Position numbers and translations under genes: made by a program
The notes under the pieces: generated by a model
What the model was told of the DNA's origin: nothing
Databases searched by the model: none
The model's input: the letters and a program-made list of their open reading frames with translations, nothing else
NCBI GenBank assembly: GCA_963811905.1
Contig: CAWETK010000009.1
Coordinates: 248,001 to 312,000, forward strand
Direction of reading: 5' to 3'
DNA: 64,000 nt
DNA from: DATFVA01 sp963811905
GTDB lineage: Bacteria; Bacteroidota; Ignavibacteria; Ignavibacteriales; Ignavibacteriaceae
Part shown: one piece after another, positions 26,785 through 35,544 of the stretch
How positions within the stretch are numbered: the first letter of the stretch is position 1
Layout: each line of letters begins with the position of its first letter

Positions 26785-26817
26785 GCGGGGCAAGAGGCCG
26801 GGTGAAGGCCGGGCAGA
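26785..26817. repeat. 11-bp tandem repeat, 3 units (GGCCGGGnnGA family)
   Basis: Units GCGGGGCAAGA, GGCCGGGTGAA, GGCCGGGCAGA. Upstream, GCCGGAAAATG and GGCGGAAAAAT recur about 21 bp apart. Related to the array at 11423-11466. Confidence 0.6.
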
Positions 26818-26963
26818 GACCAGATTTACCATGCAGAAAAATTACCGGGAAAAATCCCGGTCGGTATCCCCTGATTTACCTATAAATGTCTGCCTGTCAG
26901 ATGATTAAATTAATCCTCTAGCCCCTGGTTTTAAAATAATTCCTATAATATTTGTGTCTGCTC

Positions 26964-29129
26964 CTATCTCAATAACAGCATCTTTTTCACCGCCGTAAAT
27001 TTTCCAGCGCGGAACCTGTAGAAGTAAATTCCACTGGCAAGATCCGCACCATTAAATTCAACCTCATAATTTCCCGAAGGTTGTTCAGTATTTACAAGTG
27101 TGGTGATTTCGCTTCCAAGAACATCATATACCCTTAAATTAACGAAGGAATTGTAAGGGAGATTGTATTTTATTTTAGTGACAGGATTAAAGGGATTCGG
27201 GTAATTCTGATCCACAAAGATCTTTGAAGGAATTATACTCCCTTCTATACCAAGGTAAGTGGAATCCGTATATCCATTCAGGTGTATCACTTCCGCTATT
27301 CTTTGACCTTCAGTCTCCCAGCGGAGATGCAGATCGTCAATGAAAGCACCATCATTACCCGGATTAAATTTCACTGAAAGGGTTACACTGTTCTGAGGTG
27401 CCAGAGTTATGGGCAGCTGTTCCTGAAGAGAATATGCTGATTCACGGTTAAAAACTGAATTTATTTCAATTGTTTCAGGATAGTTATTAGTCAGGTTAAA
27501 TGTAAGAGTTTCTGATAGCCCCGCCGGCACAATTCCAAACGACAGGAGATCTTTATTGCTTGTAAAAACACCTGAATCCCATTCATGTTTGAAGGCCCTG
27601 TAACAGAAGGTAGTGTCTGAAAATGTAAAGGAAAGCTGCTGACTGCCGTCTACGCTGACTTCCTTTATTCCCGGAGGTGCATTGTTAGTGCCCCAGCCGA
27701 TTACTGTATTGTGATTTGGCAGTCTTTGCACACTTCCCATGGCTCCTGAGAATGTCAGGGGAGCATTCTTGTACTCCCAGACCAGCGCGGCAATTTTATT
27801 CTCTTCATCCAGCTGATATTCAGTGGCTCTGGAATATAAAGGACTATGAAGGTTGCCGTTATCAAAAATGGTGTAATTTCCATTCGGCAGTCTCCTGATG
27901 CAATGCTGATGCGAAAAACCTGATGGATCATTCACAAAGGTAAACTCATTATTTTTGCAGTGTATTCCACCCCATCTCCATATAATATCCCCGGTTGTCC
28001 GGTCAATTTTTGTAATTTCATCCATATGCCTGCAGGAAATTAAAAGGTTCCCGTCATAGTCGACCTCAATGGCATTTCCATGTACATAATCGATCAGGGA
28101 ATCAGTTAAAATAATATCTTCAGCTGCGTCTGTTATTTTAAAATGATCCCAGCTTCTCCATTGAAAAACCACATTATTGCTGTTGTCCTGTTCCTGCAAT
28201 ACAAGCCCTGTAACTATCGCATGCGGATTACCGCCTGCAACTACTGTATCCATTCCAACAACCTGGGGATCATATGAAAACATCAGCACGTGGCCGTTAT
28301 CCAGGATTCGTATTTCGTGAACATCGGTACTGTATCCATTCTGCATGTTAAATGTATTTATTACCTGGTACTTACTGTTCATTTCATTGAATACTCCCAG
28401 GTTAGTATCGAAATAGGTAAGGTTTCCATTAGCCTGTTTCTGAAAATCAAATATGGTTGTGGGCATTCTCCTATAAAATACCGGGGTACCATAATTATCC
28501 GAAATTATTATATAAACAGGATTTATTGGCGGCCAGCTGAAAGGGGCAAAGAAAAGATATCCGTCGGCAGGGTTAACCTGGCTGACAGTATATCCGGGAA
28601 AATCAGCGGGAAGACTATCCTGCATAATAACAGGAGCGTCAATCTCATTTCCATTTGCTTTTTTAACAGGAAATTCTGATCCCAGGTATTCCGCCGCATT
28701 AAATTTATGATGTAATACCTTATTTGTAATTGTAAAAGAATATTTTAAATAAGGTGTGTAGGCATCGTTAGTTAATTTTATTTTGCTAAGTTCAACGGTA
28801 ACCTTTTCACCAGGCGTAAAAGGTGTATACGGTTTAAAAGTCAGAGTATTATTATCCTCAAGAAGTAAAAGTCTTCCTTTATGTATACCGCTTTTGTCTC
28901 CCCTAACGATAATATTACTTATGCTCTTTTCATCAGCCGCAGAATAAGATGTTCCATACCGGATAATAATTCCGGTTGACGGCATAACCATTTTGGCTCC
29001 CGGAACGGGAGAAAGATATTGATAGAGCCCGGTATTTAATGATTGAGCCTGAACTGATATTCCCATACTCAGAATTATAACGGCAGCAGAAATGAGGAAT
29101 GAAGAGAATCTGAAATGAAAAAACCGCAT
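26964..29129 (-). CDS. Arylsulfotransferase-like (ASST) protein with T9SS sorting domain
   Basis: Secreted protein of 721 residues. Signal peptide to about residue 28 (...ILSMGISVQAQ), then a Big/invasin-like beta domain (about 35-135, PVPGAKMVMPSTGIIIRYG...). A six-bladed propeller of the aryl-sulfate sulfotransferase type spans about 170-510, with repeated His-bearing blades (DVHEIRILDNGHVLMFSYD, YVHGNAIEVDYDGNLLIS, SGFSHQHCIRRLPNGNYTIFDNG, WRWGG). An ASH-like beta domain (520-620) and a T9SS tail (VDQNYPNPFNPVTKIKYNLP...SGIYFYRF) complete it. Sulfotransfer between phenolic compounds is the family reaction; many such T9SS homologues are uncharacterised, so activity is inferred. Confidence 0.78.
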   Translation of the reverse strand: MRFFHFRFSSFLISAAVIILSMGISVQAQSLNTGLYQYLSPVPGAKMVMPSTGIIIRYGTSYSAADEKSISNIIVRGDKSGIHKGRLLLLEDNNTLTFKPYTPFTPGEKVTVELSKIKLTNDAYTPYLKYSFTITNKVLHHKFNAAEYLGSEFPVKKANGNEIDAPVIMQDSLPADFPGYTVSQVNPADGYLFFAPFSWPPINPVYIIISDNYGTPVFYRRMPTTIFDFQKQANGNLTYFDTNLGVFNEMNSKYQVINTFNMQNGYSTDVHEIRILDNGHVLMFSYDPQVVGMDTVVAGGNPHAIVTGLVLQEQDNSNNVVFQWRSWDHFKITDAAEDIILTDSLIDYVHGNAIEVDYDGNLLISCRHMDEITKIDRTTGDIIWRWGGIHCKNNEFTFVNDPSGFSHQHCIRRLPNGNYTIFDNGNLHSPLYSRATEYQLDEENKIAALVWEYKNAPLTFSGAMGSVQRLPNHNTVIGWGTNNAPPGIKEVSVDGSQQLSFTFSDTTFCYRAFKHEWDSGVFTSNKDLLSFGIVPAGLSETLTFNLTNNYPETIEINSVFNRESAYSLQEQLPITLAPQNSVTLSVKFNPGNDGAFIDDLHLRWETEGQRIAEVIHLNGYTDSTYLGIEGSIIPSKIFVDQNYPNPFNPVTKIKYNLPYNSFVNLRVYDVLGSEITTLVNTEQPSGNYEVEFNGADLASGIYFYRFRAGKFTAVKKMLLLR

Positions 29130-29388
29130 ATTTCCCCCGAAAGGTTAATATATAAATATATTTAAATTTGATTAAAATAATTCTAAATATTATAATAAAA
29201 AAATGATATCTTCCACTCCGAGCAGGGAGAGATGATAATAACCCTTAGGATTAGCCTTGTATAGTTGTCCCAAACCTCCGGTTGGCCCGAAATGTTGAGT
29301 CCAGATTAAACTAATTAGATGTTCTCTAGGACGAAATCCGGATAAACAGAGATATCACTTACTTTTTAGACTTCCATTCAGATATTCT

Positions 29389-29811
29389 TTATTTGATCAG
29401 CATCATCTTGCCGGTCTTCATAAATTCACCTGCTTTCAGTCTGTATAAATATACACCGCTGGCAAAATTACCGGCATTAAACTGCACTTCATAATATCCG
29501 GGAGCCCTTGTCTCATTTACAAGTGTTTTAACTTCCTGCCCAAGTACATTAAATATCTTTAATTCTACATTCGCCACTTTCGGTATAGCATATTTTACAG
29601 TGGTTACAGGGTTAAAGGGATTGGGGTAATTCTGATAAAGCAGGTATTCTGTCGGGATCAGTTCGTTTTTATTAGCAGAGAAGTATCGGAGGTAGCATTA
29701 TATACAATAAGAACATTTTCAGGGCCGGGTAAACCAGCATAAGTTGGAGTTTGAGCTTCTGTTGAATTTTGACAGAGTAATGCAATGAATAAAAATGTAA
29801 CGAAATATTTC
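29389..29811 (-). pseudogene. Internally deleted T9SS cargo gene remnant
   Basis: The minus strand carries both ends of a secreted-protein gene with the middle missing. From ATG at 29811 it reads a good signal peptide (MKYFVTFLFIALLCQ...) and LPGPENVLIVYNATSDTS, an opening typical of secreted proteins with a GPENVLVVYN start, then stops (TGA). In the next frame the sequence continues directly as ANKNELIPTEYLLYQNYPNPFNP and a complete T9SS C-terminal domain to 29389. Family proteins have several hundred residues between these parts. The junction lies near 29680. The 62-residue reading frame at 29389-29577 is only the tail and is not a gene by itself. Confidence 0.75.
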
Positions 29812-29831
29812 ATAGGAAGGTTCCTTATTAT

Positions 29832-31121
29832 TTATTTTAATAATATTAGTTTTTTAACGGCGGTGTAACCGCTTGTTGTAACTAGCCTGTAGAAGTATAC
29901 GCCTGAACTTAATTCACCTCCTTTCAGTTTTATGGTATAATACCCAGGCTGTTTTTTTTCATTAACTAATACTCTTATTTCTCTCCCCGTTATATCGTAA
30001 AGCTTTATGTTCACATTTGTCAATTCAGGAATATTAAAACTTATATTTGTTTCAGGGTTAAATGGATTTGGGAAATTCTGTTCAAGTGAAAATTTGCTTG
30101 GTACAGTTACATTTACTTCAATTTCTTTGCTGTATTTATAGCTGCCGTCAAAATCAATTTGCTTAAGTCGATATATGTATTTTCCTGGCAATACATTTTG
30201 ATCTATAAATGAATAATGATTTATTTTGGTTGTTGTCCCGTTCCCTTCAACAAATCCTATTCTTTCCCAACTGATTTTACCATTGATCCTGAACCATTGA
30301 CCTTTTTCCACCTCAAATTCTTTATTATTTGTTTCTGTTGCAGTAATCCAATATAGATAGACATTTTGATTTATTACTTTTGTTGAGAGAGATTTTAATT
30401 CAACGGGCACATAAGAAGTATCCAAATATTTTAAAATTAAACCAGCAGGACCAACGCTAAATGCTAAATAATTTTCAGGTGCTTGTAAGCTTGTAAAATA
30501 ATCACCTATCTCATTTGTAATGTTTTGCCATACTTGTCCGGTATCTATTGATTCATAGATATTTGTACCTGTTATAATAAAATGATTTTTCGAAATTGTT
30601 TCAAAATGAGTGGTATATGTATAAATCTGAGGATCTAAAAACCAAGAATTCCCACTATCAAGTGTCCGGTAAAGTTCATTAGCAGAAATTATCCAACCGT
30701 TAATTGAATCAGAAAAATAAATATCATTTGCTTCATATATTGGAATATCTGTTCTTTCAATCCAGCTTATACCACCATCAAATGTACTATAAATACCATT
30801 ATAAGTAGGGGAAACTGCCCAGCCATTTAGAGAATCAACAAAAAATATACTATAGAAATATGCCACTATATCATCTAACTGCTCAACCCAATTCTCACCT
30901 CCATCAGTTGTCTTAAATATTCTAGGTCCTCCTGCTGCCCAGCCTGTTTGTGAGTCAATAAAAAATATTTTTGAGATTGTATTGGTTATTCCGTTTGTCT
31001 CATACCAGTTTTCTCCGCCATCTGTAGTTTTATAAATCTTACTAGTTGTTGTACCAATATACCCGGTGAGACTGTCGGTGAATGTTATACAATAACCCCC
31101 CGGCCCCTTTAATATTATCAA
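29832..31121 (-). CDS. YCF48/BNR-repeat T9SS protein, C-terminal fragment (frameshifted)
   Basis: C-terminal 420 or so residues of a secreted beta-propeller protein. YCF48/BNR-like repeats with the KTTDGGENW signature recur (IYKTTDGGENWYE, IFKTTDGGENWVE, YSTFDGGISW). Then comes a fibronectin-like linker (LYWITATETNNKEFEVEKG) and a T9SS tail (SLEQNFPNPFNPETNISFNIP...SGVYFYRLVTTSG). The apparent start (29832-31121 frame) is internal: upstream frames contain the missing repeats, and an extra G in the CCCC run at 31104-31107 separates them. Belongs with 31352-32332 as one original gene. Confidence 0.75.
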   Translation of the reverse strand: MIILKGPGGYCITFTDSLTGYIGTTTSKIYKTTDGGENWYETNGITNTISKIFFIDSQTGWAAGGPRIFKTTDGGENWVEQLDDIVAYFYSIFFVDSLNGWAVSPTYNGIYSTFDGGISWIERTDIPIYEANDIYFSDSINGWIISANELYRTLDSGNSWFLDPQIYTYTTHFETISKNHFIITGTNIYESIDTGQVWQNITNEIGDYFTSLQAPENYLAFSVGPAGLILKYLDTSYVPVELKSLSTKVINQNVYLYWITATETNNKEFEVEKGQWFRINGKISWERIGFVEGNGTTTKINHYSFIDQNVLPGKYIYRLKQIDFDGSYKYSKEIEVNVTVPSKFSLEQNFPNPFNPETNISFNIPELTNVNIKLYDITGREIRVLVNEKKQPGYYTIKLKGGELSSGVYFYRLVTTSGYTAVKKLILLK

Positions 31122-31351
31122 AGTTTACTCCTCCGTTTGTTGTTCGTATAACAATGCATAAGTCCCTTGCCTTAATATAAATCCTGATTCTGCTCACTTG
31201 TAAAATATACATCAGAAAAATCATCGTTTATTATTAGCTTATACCAATTCTCCAGATTTGCTTTTGACTTAGATATCTTTAATCCTGTTCCGGCTCGAAA
31301 AACCAATATTTGCTTCTTCGAACAATTGAAACTCAAATTCTCCGATGTCCT

Positions 31352-32332
31352 TTATGCCTGCTCAATACCTATCCATTCCTGACCCCGATTAGTTGTTTTA
31401 CACATCCCGATTTCACTCATTTCAATATATCCTATATCTGTGGCTATGTATTTTATGCAGTTAATCGGGTGATTTGTAAGTGATTGCCCTTCTACCCAGT
31501 TATTTCCTCCATTGCTGCTGTAAATATTCTTAGCTGAATAATTTGTCCCACCATATCCTGCAGCAGCAATATGCAGACTGTCGATTAGATCAATACTAAA
31601 TAATGCCTGGTTATCTCCTGCCTGTATAATATCCCAGGTATTTCCGCCATCAGTTGTTCTTATTACTTTTCCGTTTGCTGCAATAAACCCATAGTCTTCA
31701 TTAAGGAAATCAATCCACCAGTAATCAGAGGTATAGCCGGGAGTAAATATTCTTGTCCAGGTTTGTCCTCCGTCAGTTGTCTTTACCAGCGAGTTCCCGG
31801 TTCCGCAAGCCCAGCCGAGACTTTCATTTATCATCTGCAGTCCCCAGAGGTCTCCTGTTACTCCGCTTATTATTTGAGTCCAGCTTTCTCCGCTATCAGT
31901 TGAACGAAGAATCATTCCATTAAATCCTGATGCGATTACCGTCTGTCCGTCATAAGAATTTACCTTTAATATCGGTGTGGTAGTGTTGGTTTCTTCGGTT
32001 ATCCAGTCTATCCCTCCGTTAGTTGACTTTATAATTGTGCCAAGGTTGCCGACTGCCCAGCCTGTATCAGGGTTTATAAAATGAATACCCAGGTAGTCAA
32101 CCCTCGGTACTTTGGGGTTTAACTCTGTCCATACACCTGTGCTTTCAAGAGGGAATAATCTTCTTTTTTCTTCGAAGAGATTTTTACCTGCATATTTTTC
32201 ACTGTATGATTGATAACCTTCCTGTAGTGGAATTCCTCTTCTGTACTGAACGGGCACTGTATGGGTAGTGTCTGAATACTGTGCAGATATGACTGTATTC
32301 AGCAGGATTAAGAGTAGAATTAATGCTTTCAT
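31352..32332 (-). CDS. YCF48/BNR-repeat T9SS protein, N-terminal fragment (frameshifted)
   Basis: Start of the secreted propeller protein: signal peptide MKALILLLILLNTVISAQ, a short pro-region, then YCF48-type repeats (GIHFINPDTGWAVGNLGTIIKSTNGGIDW, MILRSTDSGESW, LVKTTDGGQTW, VIRTTDGGNTW). The frame ends at 31352 inside the propeller. Reading across frames between 31357 and 31104, the protein can be followed: GEFEFQLFEEANIGF, then LENWYKLIINDDFSDVYFTSEQN, then IRTTNGGVNFDNIKG, then the C-terminal fragment. Apparent indels lie near 31357 (-1), 31298-31302 (+1), 31173 (+1) and 31104-31107 (+1). The restored length is about 830 residues. Four hits in 260 bp make a true pseudogene quite possible. 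Confidence 0.75.
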   Translation of the reverse strand: MKALILLLILLNTVISAQYSDTTHTVPVQYRRGIPLQEGYQSYSEKYAGKNLFEEKRRLFPLESTGVWTELNPKVPRVDYLGIHFINPDTGWAVGNLGTIIKSTNGGIDWITEETNTTTPILKVNSYDGQTVIASGFNGMILRSTDSGESWTQIISGVTGDLWGLQMINESLGWACGTGNSLVKTTDGGQTWTRIFTPGYTSDYWWIDFLNEDYGFIAANGKVIRTTDGGNTWDIIQAGDNQALFSIDLIDSLHIAAAGYGGTNYSAKNIYSSNGGNNWVEGQSLTNHPINCIKYIATDIGYIEMSEIGMCKTTNRGQEWIGIEQA

Positions 32333-32659
32333 AGGAATCTCCCTTCTAAATGAATTATCACCTTATAGAATCCCCGGAACAAGAACTGAGGTTAACTTAG
32401 AGAAAGGTATCCTTAAAGACAAGAATTTCTTTTAAAATATAGTGTTCCAGATTGTGTAACGCTAAAATTATACCGGTATTTGATCTGCCAGATCATAGAC
32501 ATTTAGCTTCAAAGTTTAAAGTATAAACAAATTCCGGACAAGATAATTGGGTCATACAAAAATATATAAGATATAAAAAAGGAATGTTCAATTAATTTTG
32601 TATTATTTAAATAAAATGTTTCTCTATTTTATTGTTGATATTATCAAATGAGTTAATCT
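32333..32659. other. Divergent promoter region with palindromes, no gene seen
   Basis: About 330 bp between the BNR-repeat gene and yyaL, A/T-rich. It carries two adjacent palindromes at 32470-32495. No coding sequence or RNA gene is seen. Confidence 0.5.
32470..32495. promoter_or_regulatory. Two adjacent palindromes, possible operator
   Basis: ATACCGGTAT (32470-32479, perfect) followed one base later by TGATCTG-C-CAGATCA (32481-32495, perfect 7-bp arms). It lies in the divergent promoter region of the BNR-repeat gene and yyaL. Confidence 0.4.
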
Positions 32660-33427
32660 ATGGAAAAGGTTAATCGTCTTGCGGGTGAAAAAAGTCCATA
32701 CCTGCTTCAGCATGCTCATAACCCGGTCGACTGGTATCCATGGGGACAAGAAGCATTTCAGCAGGCAGAAAAAGAAGATAAGCCGATCTTTCTTTCAATC
32801 GGTTATTCTACCTGCCATTGGTGTCATGTAATGGAAAAGGAATCTTTTGAAGATGAAGAAATAGCAGGAATGATGAATGAGGCTTTTATCTCGATTAAAG
32901 TCGACAGGGAGGAACGACCTGACATTGACGGAATTTATATGTCGGTTTGCCAGATGCTGACAGGCAGCGGCGGCTGGCCTTTAACGATTATTATGACCCC
33001 TGGTAAAGAACCGTTTTTTGCGGGCACATACTTTCCAAAAGACTCAAGATTCGGCAGACAGGGATTGAAAGAAATTACCCCCCGTATAAAAGATGTATGG
33101 CAGAATAAACGTGAAGAGATAAAACGCTCAGCTTCAGAAATTGTGAAAGCTTTGAACCCTGATCCTCCAGCTTCCGGTGATGAAATTGATCTGAATATTT
33201 TTACAAAAGCTTTCAATGAATTTCGAAGAAGATTTGATCCTGATTATGGCGGTTTCGGTTCTGCTCCTAAATTTCCATCACCTCATAATATGAACTTTCT
33301 TCTGAGGTATTATGCAAGGTTTAAGAATGATGAAGCTTTATCGATGACCGAAAAAACATTGACAGGAGATGAGAAAAGGCGGAATGTACGATCATATAGG
33401 ATTTGGATTTCACCGTTATTCTACTGA
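32660..33427 (+). CDS. yyaL: YyaL thioredoxin-domain protein (DUF255), N-terminal fragment
   Basis: First 230 or so residues of a YyaL/spermatogenesis-associated 20-like protein: a DUF255 thioredoxin-fold domain joined to an (alpha/alpha)6 barrel. Family start NRLAGEKSPYLLQHAHNPVDWYPWG, active-site segment STCHWCHVMEKESFEDEEIA, then DREERPDIDGIYM and GSGGWPLTIIMTP. The frame is lost after TEKTLTG near 33365-33366, where one extra G turns ACAGAGATG into ACAGGAGATG. The sequence resumes in 33369-33995. Four indels are spread along this gene, yet the total span (32660-34737) equals a normal 690-residue family member. Confidence 0.8.
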   Translation: MEKVNRLAGEKSPYLLQHAHNPVDWYPWGQEAFQQAEKEDKPIFLSIGYSTCHWCHVMEKESFEDEEIAGMMNEAFISIKVDREERPDIDGIYMSVCQMLTGSGGWPLTIIMTPGKEPFFAGTYFPKDSRFGRQGLKEITPRIKDVWQNKREEIKRSASEIVKALNPDPPASGDEIDLNIFTKAFNEFRRRFDPDYGGFGSAPKFPSPHNMNFLLRYYARFKNDEALSMTEKTLTGDEKRRNVRSYRIWISPLFY

Positions 33428-33995
33428 TAGGAAATGGCTTGTACCTCACTTTGAAAAAATGCTGTATGATCAGGCATTGCTCGCCGCCGCATATACAGAG
33501 ATTTACCAGGTTAATAAAAAGGATTTGTACAAAAATACGGTAGATGAAATCCTTAAATATGTGTTGAGGGAAATGACTTCACCCGAGGGAGGTTTTTATT
33601 CGGCTGAGGATGCCGATAGTGAAGGTGTTGAAGGACGGTTTTATTTGTGGACGATGGACGAGATAAACAGAATTCCGGGAGTCGACGCCGGGCTGGCTGC
33701 TGAAGTTTATAACCTGAAGGAGAACGGAAATTTTACCGATCCCCTTAATGAAGGCGGTGGAAAGGAAAATATTTTACATCTCACGAATTCTTTTGAACAA
33801 ATCGCTGAACACCGGAACATAAGTTTAAGTTTGCTTAAAGAGAAAATAGGAAACTTAAGGAGGCATTTATTTGAGCATCGTGAGAAAAGGATACATCCTT
33901 ATAAAGATGATAAAATTCTGACTGACTGGAACGGACTGATGATAACTGCTTATGCAAAGGCTTCAATGGTATTCGGCAATAATTTATATCGATGA
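33369..33995 (+). CDS. yyaL: YyaL, middle fragment (frameshifted)
   Basis: Middle part of the YyaL barrel. MRKGGMYDHIGFGFHRYSTD and WLVPHFEKMLYDQALLAAAY are the strongest family signatures, followed by SAEDADSEGVEGRFYLWT and DDKILTDWNGLMITAYAKA. The frame ends at 33995, one base after an apparent extra C at 33990. Translation continues one frame over as DETAVKAAEFILQE, then after a missing base near 34034-34036 as SDQDGKLLHRYRNGEAGITANIDDYAFMISALIDLYEA, up to a further extra C at 34212. Those segments (33991-34380) have no long reading frame of their own. Confidence 0.8.
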   Translation: MRKGGMYDHIGFGFHRYSTDRKWLVPHFEKMLYDQALLAAAYTEIYQVNKKDLYKNTVDEILKYVLREMTSPEGGFYSAEDADSEGVEGRFYLWTMDEINRIPGVDAGLAAEVYNLKENGNFTDPLNEGGGKENILHLTNSFEQIAEHRNISLSLLKEKIGNLRRHLFEHREKRIHPYKDDKILTDWNGLMITAYAKASMVFGNNLYR

Positions 33996-34380
33996 AACTG
34001 CCGTAAAAGCTGCAGAATTTATACTGCAGGAGATTACAGCGATCAGGATGGAAAATTATTACATAGGTATAGAAATGGAGAGGCCGGTATTACAGCAAAT
34101 ATTGATGATTATGCGTTTATGATTTCCGCACTGATTGATCTGTATGAAGCAACCTTTAACATTCGCTGGCTGAAATCGGCCGTTCAATTAAACGATCAGA
34201 TGATTAGAATTCTTTTGGGACAATGAAAACAGCGGATTCTTCTTTCCTCCGGTTTACGGAGAAAAACTGATTGCCAGGCAGAAAGAAATTTATGATGGTG
34301 CAATCCCCTCAGGTAATTCAATCGCCTTAATAAATCTATTAAAGTTAAGCAGGATTACTGGTAAAAGTTCTTTAGAAGAA

Positions 34381-34737
34381 ATGGCTTTTAGAATTGTAAA
34401 GACATTTTCTGACCAGATTGCTCAAACCCCTTCTGCTTTTACTCAATCATTAACCGGACTGGATTTTGGATTCGGTGAATCACTGGAAATAGTAATTGTC
34501 GGTGATAAACAAAAAAAGGAAACAAAAGATATTATTAGTCTGCTTAATCGTGCTTTTTTGCCGAACCGGGTAATCCTTCTGAAAGAACCCGGTGATACTG
34601 AATTAAAAACTATTGCGCCGTTTACAGAATATATGAGTATGATAGACAATAAAACTAGAGTGTATATCTGTAGAAATTTTGTATGTGAAAAACCTTTTAC
34701 AGACCCTGATGAAATTCAATCTTTTCTATTTAAATAA
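34381..34737 (+). CDS. yyaL: YyaL, C-terminal fragment (frameshifted)
   Basis: Last 118 residues of the YyaL protein. The same frame is already open from 34213 (FWDNENSGFFFPPVYG, then DGAIPSGNSIALINLLKLS) and runs through MAFRIVKTFSDQIAQTPSAFTQSLTGLDF to the stop. The ATG at 34381 is internal to the original gene and not a real start. Frame arithmetic across the three insertions and one deletion is consistent. Confidence 0.75.
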   Translation: MAFRIVKTFSDQIAQTPSAFTQSLTGLDFGFGESLEIVIVGDKQKKETKDIISLLNRAFLPNRVILLKEPGDTELKTIAPFTEYMSMIDNKTRVYICRNFVCEKPFTDPDEIQSFLFK

Positions 34738-34830
34738 ATTCTCCCGCTGCCTGCAGCTATCGTGATTCCAGGTACAAATTATTATTAACGGGATTGTCAT
34801 TTTTGCTTAATTTTATTTGAAGGAGCAAAG

Positions 34831-35541
34831 ATGATAAAAACTATAGAAGGAAGGAGAGGATTTATAAAGCTGGGCGGATTATTTATAGCTGCCGCAGCGT
34901 CAGGCATCGTTTTTCCGTATTCAAAGGCAATGTTATCCGGCCCTGATAACATGGAAGAAAAGGTTTCACCTTCGGAAGATCTGATGAGAGAACATGGTGT
35001 GCTTAAAAGGATCCTGCTTATTTATGAAGAGATAATAGACAGAATAAAGAGTAATTCTGAATTCCCTGTTAAGACGCTTTCAGATTCAGCGGAGATGATT
35101 AAAAATTTCGTTGAGGATTATCATGAAAAACTCGAGGAGGATCATCTTTTCCCGAGATTCCGGAAAGCCGGGAAACTGGTTGACCTAGTTAATACATTGC
35201 AGACACAGCACGACAGGGGAAGAATATTAACAGGAAAAATTATCTCTTTGTCTCAAAAATCAGAACTTAATGATGAAAGCAAAAAGAAAGAGCTGACAGG
35301 TTATATGTATTCTTTCATCAGGATGTACAGCCCTCACGAAGCGAGGGAAGATACGGTGCTTTTTCCTGCTTTTAAGACTATCGTCAGCAGCAATGAATAT
35401 GACTCTCTTGGCGAGGAATTTGAAAAGAAGGAGGAGCAGCTTTTCGGTGAAGACGGATTTGATAAAATGGTTGATAAAGTTGCAGGACTCGAAAAGACCC
35501 TGGGCATTTACGATTTATCTAAGTTTACACCTAAAGTATAG
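34831..35541 (+). CDS. Hemerythrin-domain protein with Tat-like signal
   Basis: A 236-residue protein. The N-terminus GRRGFIKLGGLFIAAAASG looks like a twin-arginine (RRxF) export signal, implying a folded, cofactor-bearing periplasmic protein. A hemerythrin HHE-type four-helix bundle follows, with His/Glu ligands in LMREHGVLKRILLIYEE, DYHEKLEEDHLFPRF, TQHDRGR and YSPHEAREDTVLFPAF. The diiron centre could bind oxygen or nitric oxide; the role is inferred. It has an AAGGAG ribosome site and converges on lpdA, whose stop is 4 bp away. Confidence 0.82.
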   Translation: MIKTIEGRRGFIKLGGLFIAAAASGIVFPYSKAMLSGPDNMEEKVSPSEDLMREHGVLKRILLIYEEIIDRIKSNSEFPVKTLSDSAEMIKNFVEDYHEKLEEDHLFPRFRKAGKLVDLVNTLQTQHDRGRILTGKIISLSQKSELNDESKKKELTGYMYSFIRMYSPHEAREDTVLFPAFKTIVSSNEYDSLGEEFEKKEEQLFGEDGFDKMVDKVAGLEKTLGIYDLSKFTPKV

Positions 35542-35544
35542 ACC

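Larger units (their letters stand above)
26620..26963. other. Intergenic region with an atypical G/C-rich repeat-bearing block
   Basis: 340 bp between SIMPL and the sulfotransferase-like gene. Bases about 26705-26870 are clearly richer in G and purines than the surroundings. This block carries 11-bp-phased repeats and the hairpin CCGGGA-AAAA-TCCCGG (26845-26860). Short open frames exist here but have Arg/Lys-rich, low-complexity products and are not called. Confidence 0.55.

Noticed and set aside
26703..26908. Two short Arg-rich reading frames in the G/C-rich block
   Set aside because: Overlapping frames with low-complexity, repeat-driven composition and no ribosome site.
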